The notes below the pieces were generated by a model. That model ran no database searches. It was not told where the DNA came from and saw only the letters and a program-made list of their open reading frames with translations. A program made the translations under genes and the position numbers. From Poa pratensis (taxonomy: Eukaryota; Streptophyta; Magnoliopsida; Poales; Poaceae), in NCBI GenBank assembly GCA_947311845.1, contig CAMZMU010000040.1, positions 56,760,615 to 56,824,614 of the forward strand: 64,000 bases of DNA, written 5' to 3'. This document shows, piece by piece, positions 1 to 13,084 of the stretch (its first letter is position 1; the number at the start of each line of letters is the position of its first letter).

Positions 1-1244
1 ATGGTGTGGGCCACTCGGGATGCCACCGACGTTGCCCCTCGCCTATTTAGTCACCCTGACGCAAAACCCTAATATATATTCTAATACTCCAGAAAGACTC
101 CGCACGCCCGTCGCCGTCGCGAGACCTCGTTTCGGGGGTCAGAAGTTTTCCTGTTCTGGCACCCTGCGGGACGGGGAATTTCCCCGAGTCATCTCCATCG
201 ACACCACCGCCATCTTCATCGCCGCTGCTGATCCCATGATGAGGAGGGAGTAGTTCTCCCCGAGGCTGAGGGCTCTACCGGTAGCTCATGTGTTCATCTC
301 TCTCTCCATGTGTGATCTTTATGTGATCGTGTATTGCTAGTATCGCTGAATACATTAAATAATGTTTATGCTACTCAAGTGATTTTGTCTAGTTTCTGGA
401 GTCATTGTGACAACACGGTATCAAGGTGACAGTGTGGGTACTTGTGTGACTCTAATGAATAATTTAGACATTTATCATGGCTTATTCTTGGGAATTGTGG
501 TGTTTGTTTACTCAGACTTTGAGGTGTGCTCTTGCAGCCCTACCAGTACTCTTGCTTCATCAAGAAGGAATAATCCGAGCAGTATTTACTTGTGTTTCAG
601 TTGTGCTAATCTAGTTGAATATATGATGTTACTCTTTATCTATTATGCACTCTAGAGGTTCTTTAATACGAACTCCGGTACTCTCCACGGTGTAAAGGTG
701 ACAGTGTGCACCGTGTGTGACTCCTTTATGACGTTGTGGCGCTTGTTTACTCCGGCTTGAGGTGTGCTTTGTAGCCCTACACAATGAATGGTGTTTGTTA
801 TCCAACAAGAGAGTGTTTAAGAGTAGCTTTTACTTATTCAGTTATGAGATCATTGTTGAGAGTGTCCACTAGTGAAAGTATGATCCCTAGGCTGTTTCTA
901 AGCATTAAACACCGTTTACACAAGTTCTGCTACATGTTTGCTTGCTGCATCTTTATTTCAGATTGCAGTTACTACTTATAATCATCCCTATCACTTGTAT
1001 TTCACTATCTCTTCGCCGAACTAGTGCACCTATACATCTGACAAGTGTATTGGGTGTGTTGGGGACAACAAGAGACTTCTTGTATCTTAATTGCAGGGTT
1101 GCTTGAAGGGATATCTTGACCTCTACCTCCCTGAGTTCGATAAACCTTGGGTGATTCACTTAAGGGAAACTTGCTGCTGTCTACAAACCTCTGCTCTTGG
1201 AGGCCCAACACTGTCTACAAGAATAGAAGCGTGCGTAGAGATCA
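1..1244 (+). repeat. 5' LTR (partial) of Athila copy 1
   Basis: Collinear with 5299-6556 in the 3' LTR, ending ...GAGATCA just before the leader and PBS. The two LTRs differ by many single-base indels and scattered substitutions, so the insertion is clearly older than Athila copy 2, unless some indels are sequencing errors. All short open frames in this stretch are chance. Confidence 0.85.
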
Positions 1245-1254
1245 AGCTATTTTC

Positions 1255-1272
1255 TGGCGCCGTTGCCGGGGA
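1255..1272 (+). other. Primer-binding site (tRNA-Asp-like)
   Basis: TGGCGCCGTTGCCGGGGA, complementary to the 3' end of plant tRNA-Asp as used by Athila elements. It sits 10 bp inside the 5' LTR after the leader AGCTATTTTC. The same site occurs on the minus strand in Athila copy 2. Confidence 0.85.
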
Positions 1273-1745
1273 GGTAAGGTAAAAGTAAATGGTACATCCT
1301 CTGCTACAAGCTATTTTCTATATTGTTGCTTGTGTGAGTGCTCGAAGTTATTTCCTTTAGATTCTGCAATATATCTTTTTGTTTCTTGTTTTTATTTCAC
1401 TAGTTAGGCTTAATGGAAAACAACAAAAAAATTAGAGATCTTTATGAACTTTATAATTGAATTAGGACATGATGCTTTTGAGGAGAAAATTAAAAAACCT
1501 ATGGAGGCTTGTTTGCATGATGGTAGCAATGGTATTACTATAAATTCTGAACACCATTATTGCTAATGCTATGGAAAAGTCTAAGCTTGGGGAAGCTGTT
1601 GTGATGAATATGATATTTTAGTCCCCCAAGCTTTAAGGAGGAAATTTGCTTTGATGATACTTTGCCTCCAATATATGATGATATATAATCATTGTGATAT
1701 TTCAGTCCACCTACTATTGAGGATATAGTTTATGTTGATTATGAT

Positions 1746-2324
1746 ATGCCTCCTATATATGATGTTTACAATGATGAATATGATATTTTCAGTCCATCTA
1801 CTATTGAGGATAAAATTCATATGATTATTCATGCTCTAATTTTGATGATTGCAGTGATGGATGTGATACTTTTACTCTCACTATTACTAATGATAATGTT
1901 CATGGCTTATGTGGAGAGTATGGATACTTTATGCATATGGATGATAAGAATGCTTCTATGTGATAGCTATATTGTTGAGTTTATTCATGATGCCGCTGAA
2001 AATTATTTTGAGAGAGGAAAGTATGGTTATAGAAATCTTCATGTTACTAAATTTTTTCTCTTTATGATGAATGTTTTGAGCTTTCTCTTGATTTGCTTTT
2101 ATTTGCTGGGTACTTTAAGACCTACTGGTCCTTATGAGAGAGGGAGACACGATTTCATATATCACAATAATATTAAAGTCTTCTCTCTTATGTTGAATTT
2201 TTTGAAGTTACACTTGTTTTGCATTTCTATGCTAGTCACTTTGTTCTTCATTGACTTGTTTTTTACAAGACTCCTATGCATAGAAAGAGTGTTAGATTTA
2301 AACTGTTTTTATATATGCTCTTGA
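1746..2324 (+). pseudogene. Unrecognised open frame inside Athila copy 1
   Basis: A 192-codon frame. The start is Asp/Tyr-rich (PPIYDVYNDEYDIF, with related copies of the motif just upstream at about 1610-1745), followed by strongly hydrophobic stretches. I see no gag, protease or pol motif. Frames of this kind occur in non-autonomous relatives of Sabrina-type elements as I remember them. Repetition of the IYDD-like segment, stops upstream and lack of a known domain suggest decay. It could equally be a remnant of an env-like or unknown reading frame. Confidence 0.35.
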
Positions 2325-4987
2325 TGCTCTCTTTTATGTTTCAACTCTCATCTTTATGTGGGCATCATAAAAATCACTATGCCTAGCTAAAAGGCTTTAA
2401 AGAAAAGCGCTTATGGGAGACAACCCATTGTTTTTATTTTCTGTTATTTTTGCTTTTCTTTTTGTTTTTGAGTCAAGGTGCTTGTTATTCTGTAACAACT
2501 CCTTTGTATCTTTATTTTATTGCATTGTTGCAAGTAAAGCCTTTTATTGAAAGTTGATGCAAGATTTAGGATTTCTGCGCAGAAACAGATTTTTAGCTGT
2601 CACGAATTTGAGCTTTTCTCTGCAGAGAAATCGAAAAATTCTGTAAAAATCACGCATCTTCCTCAGATATGTAGCAACTTTCATTAAACTGGACCTGTTC
2701 CATCTGAGCAACTTAACTGCCTCGAAAAAATTCGTCATTCCAGACTGTTCTGTTTTTGACAGATTCTGCCTTTTATTTTGCATTCGCTCTTTTACTGTGT
2801 TTGTGTGGATTTCTTTGCTCCACAAAGCATTGGTGGCTGTAGCTAATGTCCAGAAGCTTTGGGAATTGATTGTATCATTACAGAATATGAGAATTTTTGA
2901 TTATGCACTAACCCTCTAATGAGAACTGTCTTGAGTTTGGTGTGAAGGAAGTTTTCAAGGATCAAGCGAGAAGGGTGATATTATGTGATCAAGAAGAGTG
3001 AAAAGCCTAAGCTTGGGATGCCCCCGTGGTTCATCCCAACCATATTCAAGAACTCAAGCGTCTAAGCTTGGGGATGCCCAGGCATCCCCTTCTTCATCAA
3101 CAAACTTATCAGGTCATCTCTACTGAAACTATATTTTAATTCTTTCACATCTTATGCGCTTTACTTGGAGCGTCTGTGTGTTTTTATTTTTGTTTGAATA
3201 AATTTGGATCCTAGCAATTGTGTGGGAGAGAGACACGCTCCGCTTTTTCATGTGAATACTCATGTTCTTCACTTATATTTGTTGAGTATTCTTAACTAGC
3301 TACTGCAGTGCTTTTAGCTCCTGTTTTTCATGCATCTCTTCGAGCTGTTAGCACTTGTTTATAATACTCTCTTGCTGCATTATATTATCATTTGGAAGTT
3401 ATGTTTAAATAAATTGATTGGTGTTTGTTTGGAAGAAAGAAAATGCTACATGTAGTAGTTGGTATTGGAAAGACATATGCATTCTTGTAGATCATTGTCT
3501 TGTTTCGATTTGATACTTTACAATTGTTTTGAGCTCTCAAGTAGATCATGTTTAAGCTCTTGCATCATGTAGTTAAAGCCTAGTAGTGGAGAACTACCGT
3601 AGAGCTTGTTGAGACTTGGGATGCATATTTGTTCTCTCTAAGGTCTAGATATTTTCTGGTAAAATGTTTGAGCAACAAGGAAGACAGTGTAGAGTCTATA
3701 ATACTTGCAATATGTTTTTATGTGATTCTTGCTGTACCGGTTTATACTTTGTTGCTTCAAACAACCTTGCTAGCCTAAACTCTGTACTGAGAGGGAATGC
3801 TTCTCGTGCATCCAAACTTGAGCCAAAACCCATGCCATTTGTGTCCACCATACCTACCTACTATGTGGTATTTCCTGCCATTCCAAGTAAATATTTCATG
3901 TCTACCTTTAAACTATTCAAAATTTATTACTCCTTATTTGTCTCAATGTTTTATAGCTCATGAGGAAGTATGTGGTGTTTTATCTTTCAATCTTTCATTT
4001 ACTTCTGACAGACTTTCACCAATGGACTAGTGGCATATACATCCGCTTATCCAATAATTTGCAAAAAGAGCTGGCAACGGGTGCCCAGCCCCAATTAATT
4101 ACAACTTTCATTAATAATTCTCCTCACATGTTTTGCCCTGATTTATCAGTAAGCAACTTAATTTGCAAATAGACACTCCTCCATGGTATGTAATGTTGGA
4201 AGGCACCCGAGGATTCGGTTAGCCATGGCTTGTGTAAGCAAAAGGTTGGGAGGAGTGTCATCTATAAAGAAACTAAAATCATGTGTAAACAAAAGAGAAA
4301 GGGATGATCTACCTTGCTGGAGATAACGTCCTTCATGAGAGCCGCTCTTGAAAGTCTGGTTGACAAGGGGTTAGAGTGCCCACTACCATTCGTTGACAAC
4401 AACAAACACCTCTCAAATACTTATTTTGTGCTCTCTATATGCTTTCGAAAACTTAAAAAGCTCTAGCACATGATTTAATCCCTGCTTCCCTCTGCGAAGG
4501 GCCTATCTTTTACTTTATGTTGAGTCAGTTACCTACTCCTTTCTATCTCAGAAGCAAACACTAGTGTCAACTTTGTGTGCATTGATTCTTACATGTTTAC
4601 TTATTGCACTTGTTATATTGCTTTAGTTGACAACTATCCATGAGATATACATGTTACAAGTTGAAAGCAAATGCTGAAACTTATCATCCTTTGTTTGCTT
4701 CAATGCCTTTTACTTTGAATCTATTGCTTTATGAGTTACCTCTTATGCAAAACTTTTTGATGCTTGTCTTGAAAGTACTATTCATGAAAGTTTTTGCTTA
4801 TATGATTCATTGTTTACTCTTTATCTATCCTGTTAGCAAACTATAGACCATTGTTTTGAGTCACTTCATTCATGACATGAGCCTAGCAATATTATGATCA
4901 AGATTGTGTGAAAGCATGTCTCCTCAGAAATTATTTGTTTATCGTTTTACCTACTCGAGGGCGAGTTAGAACTAAGCTTGGGATGCT
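2325..4987 (+). other. Non-coding 3' interior of Athila copy 1
   Basis: No coding domain. Several blocks match, in reverse complement, the equivalent region of copy 2 (10422-13084). Examples are the GCGCAGAAACAGATTTTT block near 2575 (partner near 12880), the CTAAGCTTGGGGATGCCC block near 3064, and the CCGAGGATTCGGTTAGCCATGG block at about 4207 (partner about 11030). It ends in the polypurine tract that primes plus-strand synthesis. Confidence 0.6.
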
Positions 4988-6556
4988 TGATACGTCTCCA
5001 ACGTATCTATAATTTCTGTGTTCCATGCTTATATTATACCATTTGCTACATGTTTTATATACACTTCATATCACTTTTATGCATTTTCTGGACTAACCTA
5101 TTAACAAGATGCCGAAGTGCCAGTTCCCTGTTTTCTGCTGTTTTTGATTCCAGAAAAGTACTTACGAATATTCTCGGAATTGCACGAAACAAAGGCCAAG
5201 TCCCTATTTTCCAACACGCACACGGAGTCCGAAGGGCAAGCCAGGGGAGGCCCACGGCCTCCAAACCACCTCGCGCGTGGCCCCAGGCGGCGCCGCATAT
5301 GGTGTGGGCCCACTCGGGATGCCACCGACGTTGCCCCTTCGCCTATTTAGTCAGCCTGACGCGAAAACCCTAAATACTATATCTAATACTCCAGAAAGAC
5401 TTCCGCAGCGCCGTCGCCATCGCGAGACCTCATTTCGGGGGACAGAATTCTGTTCTGGCACCCTGCCGGGACGGGGAATTGTCCCCCGGAGTCATCTCCA
5501 TCGACACCACCGCCATCTTCATCGCCGCTGCTGATTCCCATGATGAGGAGGGAGTAGTTCTCCCCGAGGCTGAGGGCTCTACCGGTAGCTATGTGGTTCA
5601 TCTCTCTCTCACATGGTGTGATCTTTATGTGATCATGTGTATTGCTAGTATCGCTGAATACATTAATAATGTTATGCTACTCAAGTGATTTTGTCTAGTT
5701 CTGGAGTCATTGTGACAACACGGTATCAAGGTGACAGTGTGGGTACTTGTGTGACTCTATGAATAATTTAGACATTTACATGGCTTATTCTTGGGAATTG
5801 TGGTGTTTGTTTACTCAGACTTTGAGGTGTGCTCTTGCAACCCTACGCATAGTACTCTTGCTTCATCAAGAAGGAGAATAATCCCGAGTAGTATTTACTT
5901 GTGTTCAGTTGTGCTAATCTAGTTGAATATGTAGATGTTACTCTTTATCTATTATGCACTCTAGAGGTTACTTTAATAGAACTCCGGTACTCTCACGGTG
6001 TAAAGGTGACAGTGTGTGCACCGTGTGTGACTCCTTTATGACGTTGTGGCGCTTGTTTACTCCGGCTTGAGGTGTGCTTTTGTAGCCCTACACAATGAAT
6101 GGTGTTTGTTATCCAACAAGAGAGTGTTTAAGAGTATCTTTTACTTTATTCAGTTATGAGATCATTGTTGAGAGTGTCCACTAGTGAAAGTATGATCCCT
6201 AGGCCTTGTTTCTAAGCATTGAAACACCGTTTACAACAAGTTCTGCTACATGTTTGCTTGCTGCATCTTTATTCACATTGCAGTTACTACTTATAATCAT
6301 CCCTATCACTTGTATTTCACTATCTCTTCGCCGAACTAGTGCACCTATACACTGACAAGTGTATTGGGTGTGTTGGGGACACAAGAGACTTCTTGTATCT
6401 TAATTGCAGGGTTGTTTGAGAGGGATATCTTTGACCTCTACCTCCCTGAGTTCGATAAACCTTGGTGTGATTCACTAAGGGAACTTGCTGCTGTTCTACA
6501 AACCTCTGCTCTTGGAGGCCCAACACTGTCTACAAGAATAAACGTGCGAGACATCA
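4988..6556 (+). repeat. 3' LTR of Athila copy 1
   Basis: Complete LTR of 1569 bp, beginning TGATACGTCTCCAACG and ending GAGACATCA. A region near 5098-5125 (CCTATTAACAAGATGCCGAAG) is shared with the LTR of copy 2, showing that the two elements belong to one clade. Copia sequence resumes at 6557. Confidence 0.85.
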
Positions 6557-7714
6557 CAGTCAACCTGGCGCAAGAGGGGGACGCCAAGAAGGGCGTCTGG
6601 TACCTTCGACTCGGGCGCACCAATCACATGACTTGTTGACCGCGCCGCGTTCGCTGAGAATCGACACAAGCGTCACCGGGACTGTCAAGTTCGGCTACGG
6701 CTCGCGAGTCGACATCTGCGGGCAGGGACGTGCTCCTTCGTCTGCAAGTCAGGCGAGCACCGGGCCGTCACCGGGGGTGTAAACATACCCCAGCTGAACA
6801 CGCAGATCATCAGTCTAGGTCAGTTCGATGAGAACGGCTACCAGTGCGATCGATGATGGGATCCTCCAGGTGCGTGATTGGGAGCGGCAGCTCATGATCA
6901 AGGTCAGGCGAGAGCCGAACCAGTATGTTACAAGCTGCACGCACGAGTCGCGCAGCCGGTGTCCTAGTCGTGGGCAGCCGGCGACGACCCGCCCTGGACT
7001 AGGCATGCCCGGTTCGGGCTCTTCAACTTCGACAGCTTGCGCCGACTAGCGAAGGGCGAGATGTGGTGTGTCCTCCTCTGGTGGAGCACCGTGACCAGCT
7101 CTGCGACGCCTGCCTAGCAGGGGAAGCAGCGGCGAGCCCTGTTCGCAAAGCAAGCGAAGTTCTGGGCGAAGGGAGCGACTCGAGCTGGTCCACGGCAACC
7201 TCTGCGGGCCGATCACTCCCGGCCACACCAAGCGGGAGAAGTACTTCCTCCTGCTGGTGGACGACCTGTCACGTACATGTGCTCGCCATTCTCTTCGACG
7301 AAGGACGAGGCCGCAACCGCCATCATCTGACTCCAGGTAAGAGCCGAGTCGGAAACCGGCTGCATGCTGCGCACGGATCACAGATGCGAATTCACCTCCG
7401 GGTCCTTCACAGCATACTGCGCCGAGCTCGGAGTGGAGAGTCACCTGACGGCTCCGTACTCCCTGCAGCAGAACGTCGTCGTGGAGCGACGCAACCAGAC
7501 GATTGTGGGCATGGCCCGCAGTCTGCTGAAGGCCAAGAAGCTAGGTCCCCGGTGAATTCTGGGGTGAGCGGTGACGACGGCCGTGTTCATCTTGAACAGG
7601 TCACCCACCAAGAGCGTTGATGGCAAGACGCCGTTCGAGGCCTGGCATGGCCGCAAGCCGAATGTGAGCTTCCAGCGCACGTTCAGGTGCGTGGTGCACG
7701 TCAAGGACAAAGGA
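6557..7714 (+). pseudogene. Copia protease to integrase region, degenerate
   Basis: Pieces in shifting frames show the order of a copia polyprotein. The protease start (GVWYL, then an indel-broken D-S-G-A and TNHM) lies at 6594-6635. The GAG-pre-integrase segment (IPQLNTQIISLGQFDENGYQC) is near 6790-6850. The integrase core follows: L-V-H-G-D-L-C-G-P-I near 7185, TDH-CEFTSGSF at about 7373-7395, and SLQQNVVVERRNQTIVGMA at about 7460-7515. At least six frameshifts or stops make it inactive. It stops mid-integrase where LINE A begins. Confidence 0.8.
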
Positions 7715-8826
7715 CCCTCCTGTTCCTGAAAAGAATTTCAGAAGTGCCCTGAAGCAACACACTACGCAGCTTTTAGAAGCTAAAAGGATTTATTGGAAGA
7801 AAAGAGCTACCATCAGATGGGCAAAGCTAGGTGATGAAAATACAAAATTCTTCCATGCCATTGCCACAAGGAACTTCGGCGGCACAATCACATTGCTTGT
7901 TTAACTCAGGAGGATGGCAGTATTGCTACCGAAGACTCACAAAAGGCAGCTATTCTTTGGAATGCCTTTAATAATAGGTTGGGTAAAACAGAGGATATAC
8001 ATATGGAATATGATCTTGCAGATCTGATTGCTCCACAAGACCTAAGTGAGTTAGAACTTCCAGTTACAAATGAAGAAATAGATGACATTATTAAGCACAT
8101 GCCAAATGATAAATCGCCAGGGCCGGATGGTTTTAATGGCATGTTCATGAAGAAGTTCTGGTATATCATCAAAACTCAGTTCTACAGTCTCTGCAATAAT
8201 TTTTGCTAGAAATCTGGATCTCACGAGCATCAATACAGCCCATATTGCACTTATACCTAAAGTCAATTCACCAGAGAGACCGAATGATTTCAGACCTATA
8301 TCACTTGTTAGTATGGGACTGAAGATCATCACTAAGATTCTTGCAAATAGAGTGCAAAAAGTTATAATTCCTCTACTGCATAAGAACCAATATGGTTTCA
8401 TCAAAACAAGGACCATTCAAGATTGCTTAGCCTGGGCATTCGAGTACCTTCACTTATGTCATCAATCCAAAAAAGAAATTGTTATTATCAAGTTAGACTT
8501 CGAAAAGGCATTTGACATGGTTGATTACAGTGCTATCTTAGCAATGTTAAAGCATATGGGCTTCGGAGATGTTTTCTTATCCTGGATAAAGAATATTTTG
8601 CACACGGCATCCACTTCGATTATATTGAATGGGGTCCCAGGAAGAACAATTAAGTGCAGAAGAGGTGTACGACAAGGTGATCCATTATCGCCATTGTTAT
8701 TTGTGGCTACAGCTGAATTGGTTCAGGTGGTAATCAATAAAGCATGGCAAGATGGTACTATATCACTGCCTTTGGACAACTCATATGGGCAGAGCTATCC
8801 AATTTTGCAGTACGCAGATGACACTC
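7715..8826 (+). pseudogene. LINE A ORF2, first half of reverse transcriptase
   Basis: Frames carry WAKLGDENTKFFH (about 7830), then NDKSPGPDGFNGMFMKKFW (near 8104) and, after one frameshift near 8190, RPISLVSMGLKIITKILANR. These are followed by KLDFEKAFD (catalytic Asp) and RRGVRQGDPLSPLLF. The frame reaches Y-A-D-D (8812-8823), the catalytic box, and is cut three bases later by Athila copy 2. A mutant relic because of the frameshift and the two insertions. Confidence 0.8.
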
Positions 8827-10421
8827 TGATGACGTGAAACACACGTTCGTTGGGAGACCCCAAGAGGAAGGTATGATGTAGTCAGCAGCAAGTTTTCCCT
8901 CAGAAAGAAACCAAGGTTATCGAACCAGTAGGAGCAGCAACTCTTCAGAAGGTTGTCAACGGCGCCAGAAAAATAGCTGTCGCAGGGAGTCTGGACTGTT
9001 GACGTGGAATCTGCACACAACACAATCAAACTACTTTGCCCCAACGAAACAGTGAGGTTGTCAATCTCACTGGCTTGCTGAAAACAAAGGATTAAACGTA
9101 TGGTGTGGAAAATGAGTATTAAATTGCAGAGAATGAAAAAGGAACAGTTTGCAGTTTGTGGTTGTTTAATCAGTGTAAAAGAATGGACCGGGGTCCACAG
9201 TTCACTAGTGGTGTCTCTCCATAAAAGATAACTAACATGTTGGGTGAACAAATTACAGCTGGGCAATTGACGAATAGTGAGCGCATGACAATGCATATAC
9301 ATGACATGTTGACTACTATGATATTTAATTGGGCATTACGACATAATACATAGACCGTTATCCAACAGCATCTATGACTAATAATCCACCGCCGGGTTGT
9401 CATCCGAGTCCCCCGTTGGTATTAAGTTGCAAGCAACGGATAATTGCATTAAGTAAAGTGCGTAATGTAAACAAACACATATGCCGTGGACATAGCATCG
9501 TTAGGTTATCCCTAGTGGCAACAGCACATCCACAACCTTAGAACTTTCTGTCACTGTCCCAGGTTAAACGGAGACATGAACCCACTATCTAGCATAAATA
9601 CTCTCTCTTGGAGTTACAAGCATCTACTTGGCCAAAGCATCTACGAGTAACGGAAAGCATGCAAGATCTTAAATAACATATAAGATAGATTGATAATCAA
9701 CTTGACATAATATTCAATATTCATCGGATCCCAGCAAACACAACATGTAGCATTACAATAATATGATCTTGATCATGTAGGGCAGCTCACAAGATCTAAA
9801 CATGATGGCACAAAGTGGAGAGACAACCATCTAGCTACTGCTATGGACCCGTAGTCCAAGGATGAACTACTCACGCATCACTCCGGAGGCAGGCATGGCG
9901 ATGTAGAAGCCTCCGGTGACGATTCCCCTCTCCGGCAGGGTGCCGGGAAGAGGTTCTGAACCCTCCCGAGCTAGGGTTGACGACGGCGGCGTCTCTGGAA
10001 CTTTTCGTGGATATTTGCTCAGGTACTTAGGGTTTTCGCGTCGGGGGGAATAAGTAGGCGAAAGGGCGGCGGCTGCGGACCCCCGAGGGGCCCACACCAC
10101 CCAGGGCGCGGCAGAGGGGGCCCGCGCCCTGGTGCGTGTGGCCTCCTGGTGGCCCTCCTCTGCTGCTCCTTCGCTCCGTCAGGCGTGTTCTGGAAAAATA
10201 GGCACCCCCGTGTAGTTTCGTCCAATTCCGAGAATATTTCCAGACTAGCTTTTCTGGAATACAAAAACAGCAGAAAACAGGAACTGGCACTTCGGCATCT
10301 TGTTAATAGGTTAGTCCCAAAAAATGTATAAAAGTGATATAAAGTAGATGCAAAACATGTAGCAATTGGTATAAAACAAGCATGGAACATCAAAAATTAT
10401 AGATACGTTTGAGACGTATCA
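8827..10421 (-). repeat. 3' LTR of Athila copy 2
   Basis: 1595 bp. On the minus strand it begins TGATACGTCTC (10421) and ends ACGTCATCA (8827). A 10-bp segment near 10270 (CAGCAGAAAA) is absent from the partner LTR. An internal copy of the leader/PBS sequence lies at 8957-8978. The polypurine tract precedes it on the minus strand (AGCTTGGGGATGC at about 10422-10434). Confidence 0.92.
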
Positions 10422-13084
10422 GCATCCCCAAGCTTAGTTCCTACTCGTCCTCGAGTAGGTAAACGATAAAAACAAATAATTTTTGAGGTGACATGCTACT
10501 ATCATAATCTTGATCATATAATATTGCAAGGCACATGTAAATGAATGAAGTGATCCAAGTCAATGGTCTATAATTTGCTACCAAATAGATAATGAGTAAA
10601 CAATGAATCACACAAGCTAAACGTTTTCATGAATAGTACTTTCGAGACAAGCATCAAACAGTTTTGCATAAGTGTTAACTCATAAAGCAATAGTTTCTAA
10701 CAAAAGGTATTTAATCAACACAAAGGAAGAATTTAGTTTCAGCATTTGCTTCAACTTTCAACATATTTATCTCATGGATATTGTCAACACAAAGTAGTAT
10801 AACAAGTCCAATACATTGCATATAACGCATGTTGTAACAAAGTTGACACTAGTGTTTGCTTGTGGAAGACAGAAAGAATAGGAAAACTGACTCAACATAA
10901 AAGTAAAAGAAAGGCCCTTCGCAGAGGGAAGCAGGGATTAAATCATGTGCTAGAGCTTTTAGGTTTTTGAAAGCATATAGAGATTGCATAAAATATTTGA
11001 TACTCCTCCCAACCTTGCTAACACAAGCCATGGCTAACCGAATCCTCGGGTGCCTTCCATCAATCACATACCATGGAGGAGTATCTATTTTTGAGAGGTG
11101 TTTGTTAATTGTCAACGAATGGTAGCGGGTGAGAACAGTATTCTACCTGTCGAACGGACTTTTAAGAGCGGCTCCCATGAAGGACGTTATTTCTACCAGC
11201 AAGGCAGATCATCCCTCTTTCTCTTTGGTTTACACACATTCAGGTATTTCACTGTTTGTCATTGCTTACTGATGAATCAGGGCAAAAGTGTGAAGAGAAT
11301 TAATTGGTTAAAGTTGTAATTAATTGGGACTGGGCACCCCGTTGCCAGCTCTTTTTGCAAGTTATTGGATAAGCGGATGTATATGCCACTAGTCCAGGTG
11401 TAAAAGTCCACTCGACAAATAGAATAAAGAATAACCACACTAATTCCTCATGAGCTAGTAAACATTGACACAAAAAGGGAATAATAACATTTTGAATAAT
11501 TTAAAGGTAGCACATGAAAAATTTACTTGGAGTGGCAAGGAAATACCACATATAGGTAGTTATGGTGGACACAAATGGCATGGATTTTGGCTCAAGGATT
11601 TGGATGCACGAGAAGCATTCCCTCTCAGTACAGAGTTTAGGCTAGCAAGGTTATGTAAGCAAACAAGAATATCAACCCGTACACCAAGTTTTATATGACA
11701 AACATATTGCAAACGTTATAAGACTTCATACCGTCTTCCTTGTTAACCAAACCCTGTTATTAGAAAATATCTAGACCTTAGAGGTACCACCGATGCAAAC
11801 CAAATTTTCAACAAGCTTTACGGTAGTTCTTCACTAATAGGCTTAACTCATGTGATGCACAATTTAATCATGATCTACTTGTTAACTCAAAACAATTGAC
11901 AAGCATCAAGTTATCCATTTTAGTGATCTACAAGATTAAGCAAGTTTTTCCTTATACCAATTACCACATGCAACATTTTCTGAACCAACCAAACACCAAT
12001 CAATTTATTTCATCAACTCTCCAAACAAATATAAGTGAAGCAAGAGAGTACTTTCTACAAAAGAAAGCTAATAGCTCTGACAAGAGATACATGAAAACAA
12101 GAGCTAAAAGCTGAACAGCGCTAGATATGAATACTCAACAAATATAAGTGAAGAATAGGAGTATTCTCATGAAAAAGCGGAGCGTGTCTCTCTCCCAATC
12201 AAGAATGCTAGGGTCCAGTCAAGCTTTATTGAAAATAAAAGTGCAATACTGAAAATAAAAGCACACAGACGCTCCAAGAAAAGCACATATGATGTGAAAG
12301 AATTAAAATATAGTTTCACTAGAGATGACCTGATAATTTTGACGATGAAGAAGGGGATGCCTTGGGCATCCCCAAGCTTAGACGCTTGAGTCTTCTTGAA
12401 ATATGCTGGGGAGATCCATGGGAGCCTCCCCAAGCTTAAGCTCTTCACTCTTCTTGATCCTATTATATCATCCTTCTCTCTTGACCCTTGAAAACTTCCG
12501 TCACACCAAACTCAAAGTAGATCTCATTAGAGGGTTAGTGCATAATCAAAAATTCACATGTTCTATAAAGACGCAATATGATTTGTTACTTTAAACATTA
12601 GCTACAGCCACTGATGTTATGTGAAGCTCTTCCACCCAAAAAAGAATTTCACTCAACACTAGTAAAAGAGAGAATGCAAAAATAAAAAGGCATAATCTGT
12701 CTAAAACAGAACAGTCCGCAAAGACGAATTTTTTCGAGGCACTTACGACGCTCAGATCGAGAAACTCTGAACTAATGAAAGTTTCAGACATTCATAAAGA
12801 TTACGCACAAAAATTTCAGATTTAATTAACAATCTGGTGATTTTAGGAATTTCGTACAGTGAACAGCAAAAATCTGTTTCTGCGCAGCAATCAAAATTAA
12901 GCATCATCTTATCATTAGAGGCTACTCTTGGCACAACAATGCGAGAAAATAAAGATACAAAGGAGTTGCTACAGAAGTAAACAAACTCCTTGACTCAATA
13001 AAAGAAAAATTGCAGAAAAATAAAATGGGTTGCCTCCCATAAGCGCTTTTCTTTAACGCCTTTTAGCTAGGCACAAAGCATGCA
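10422..13084 (-). other. Non-coding 3' interior of Athila copy 2
   Basis: No coding domain on either strand beyond chance frames. It is related over most of its length to 2325-4987 of copy 1 in opposite orientation. It separates the protease stop from the 3' LTR, the place where an autonomous relative would have RT, RNase H and integrase, so those genes have been lost or replaced. Confidence 0.6.

Larger units (their letters stand above)
1..6556 (+). mobile_element. Athila-type LTR retrotransposon, copy 1 (non-autonomous, left end outside window)
   Basis: Two direct LTR copies flank a 3.7 kb interior: a 5' LTR entering from the left edge (ends 1244) and a complete 3' LTR (4988-6556). Aligning the two, base 1 of the window corresponds to about base 311 of the LTR, so about 310 bp of the 5' LTR lie outside. 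The primer-binding site (1255) and a purine-rich tract before the 3' LTR (AAGCTTGGGATGC, 4975-4987) are in place. LTR ends (TGATACGTCTCC...ATCA) and PBS match the Sabrina/WHAM type of wheat elements, which belong to the Athila lineage; the family name is from memory. No gag or pol domain is seen. It lies inside a Copia element; the 3' target duplication would be CAGTC (6557-6561), and its partner is outside. Confidence 0.85.

Noticed and set aside
1..6556. Sequencing error as the sole reason for LTR differences in copy 1
   Set aside because: Substitutions as well as indels separate the LTRs, and copy 2 and the Tat LTRs in the same window show almost no indels, so real age is the simpler reading, though some indels could still be errors.
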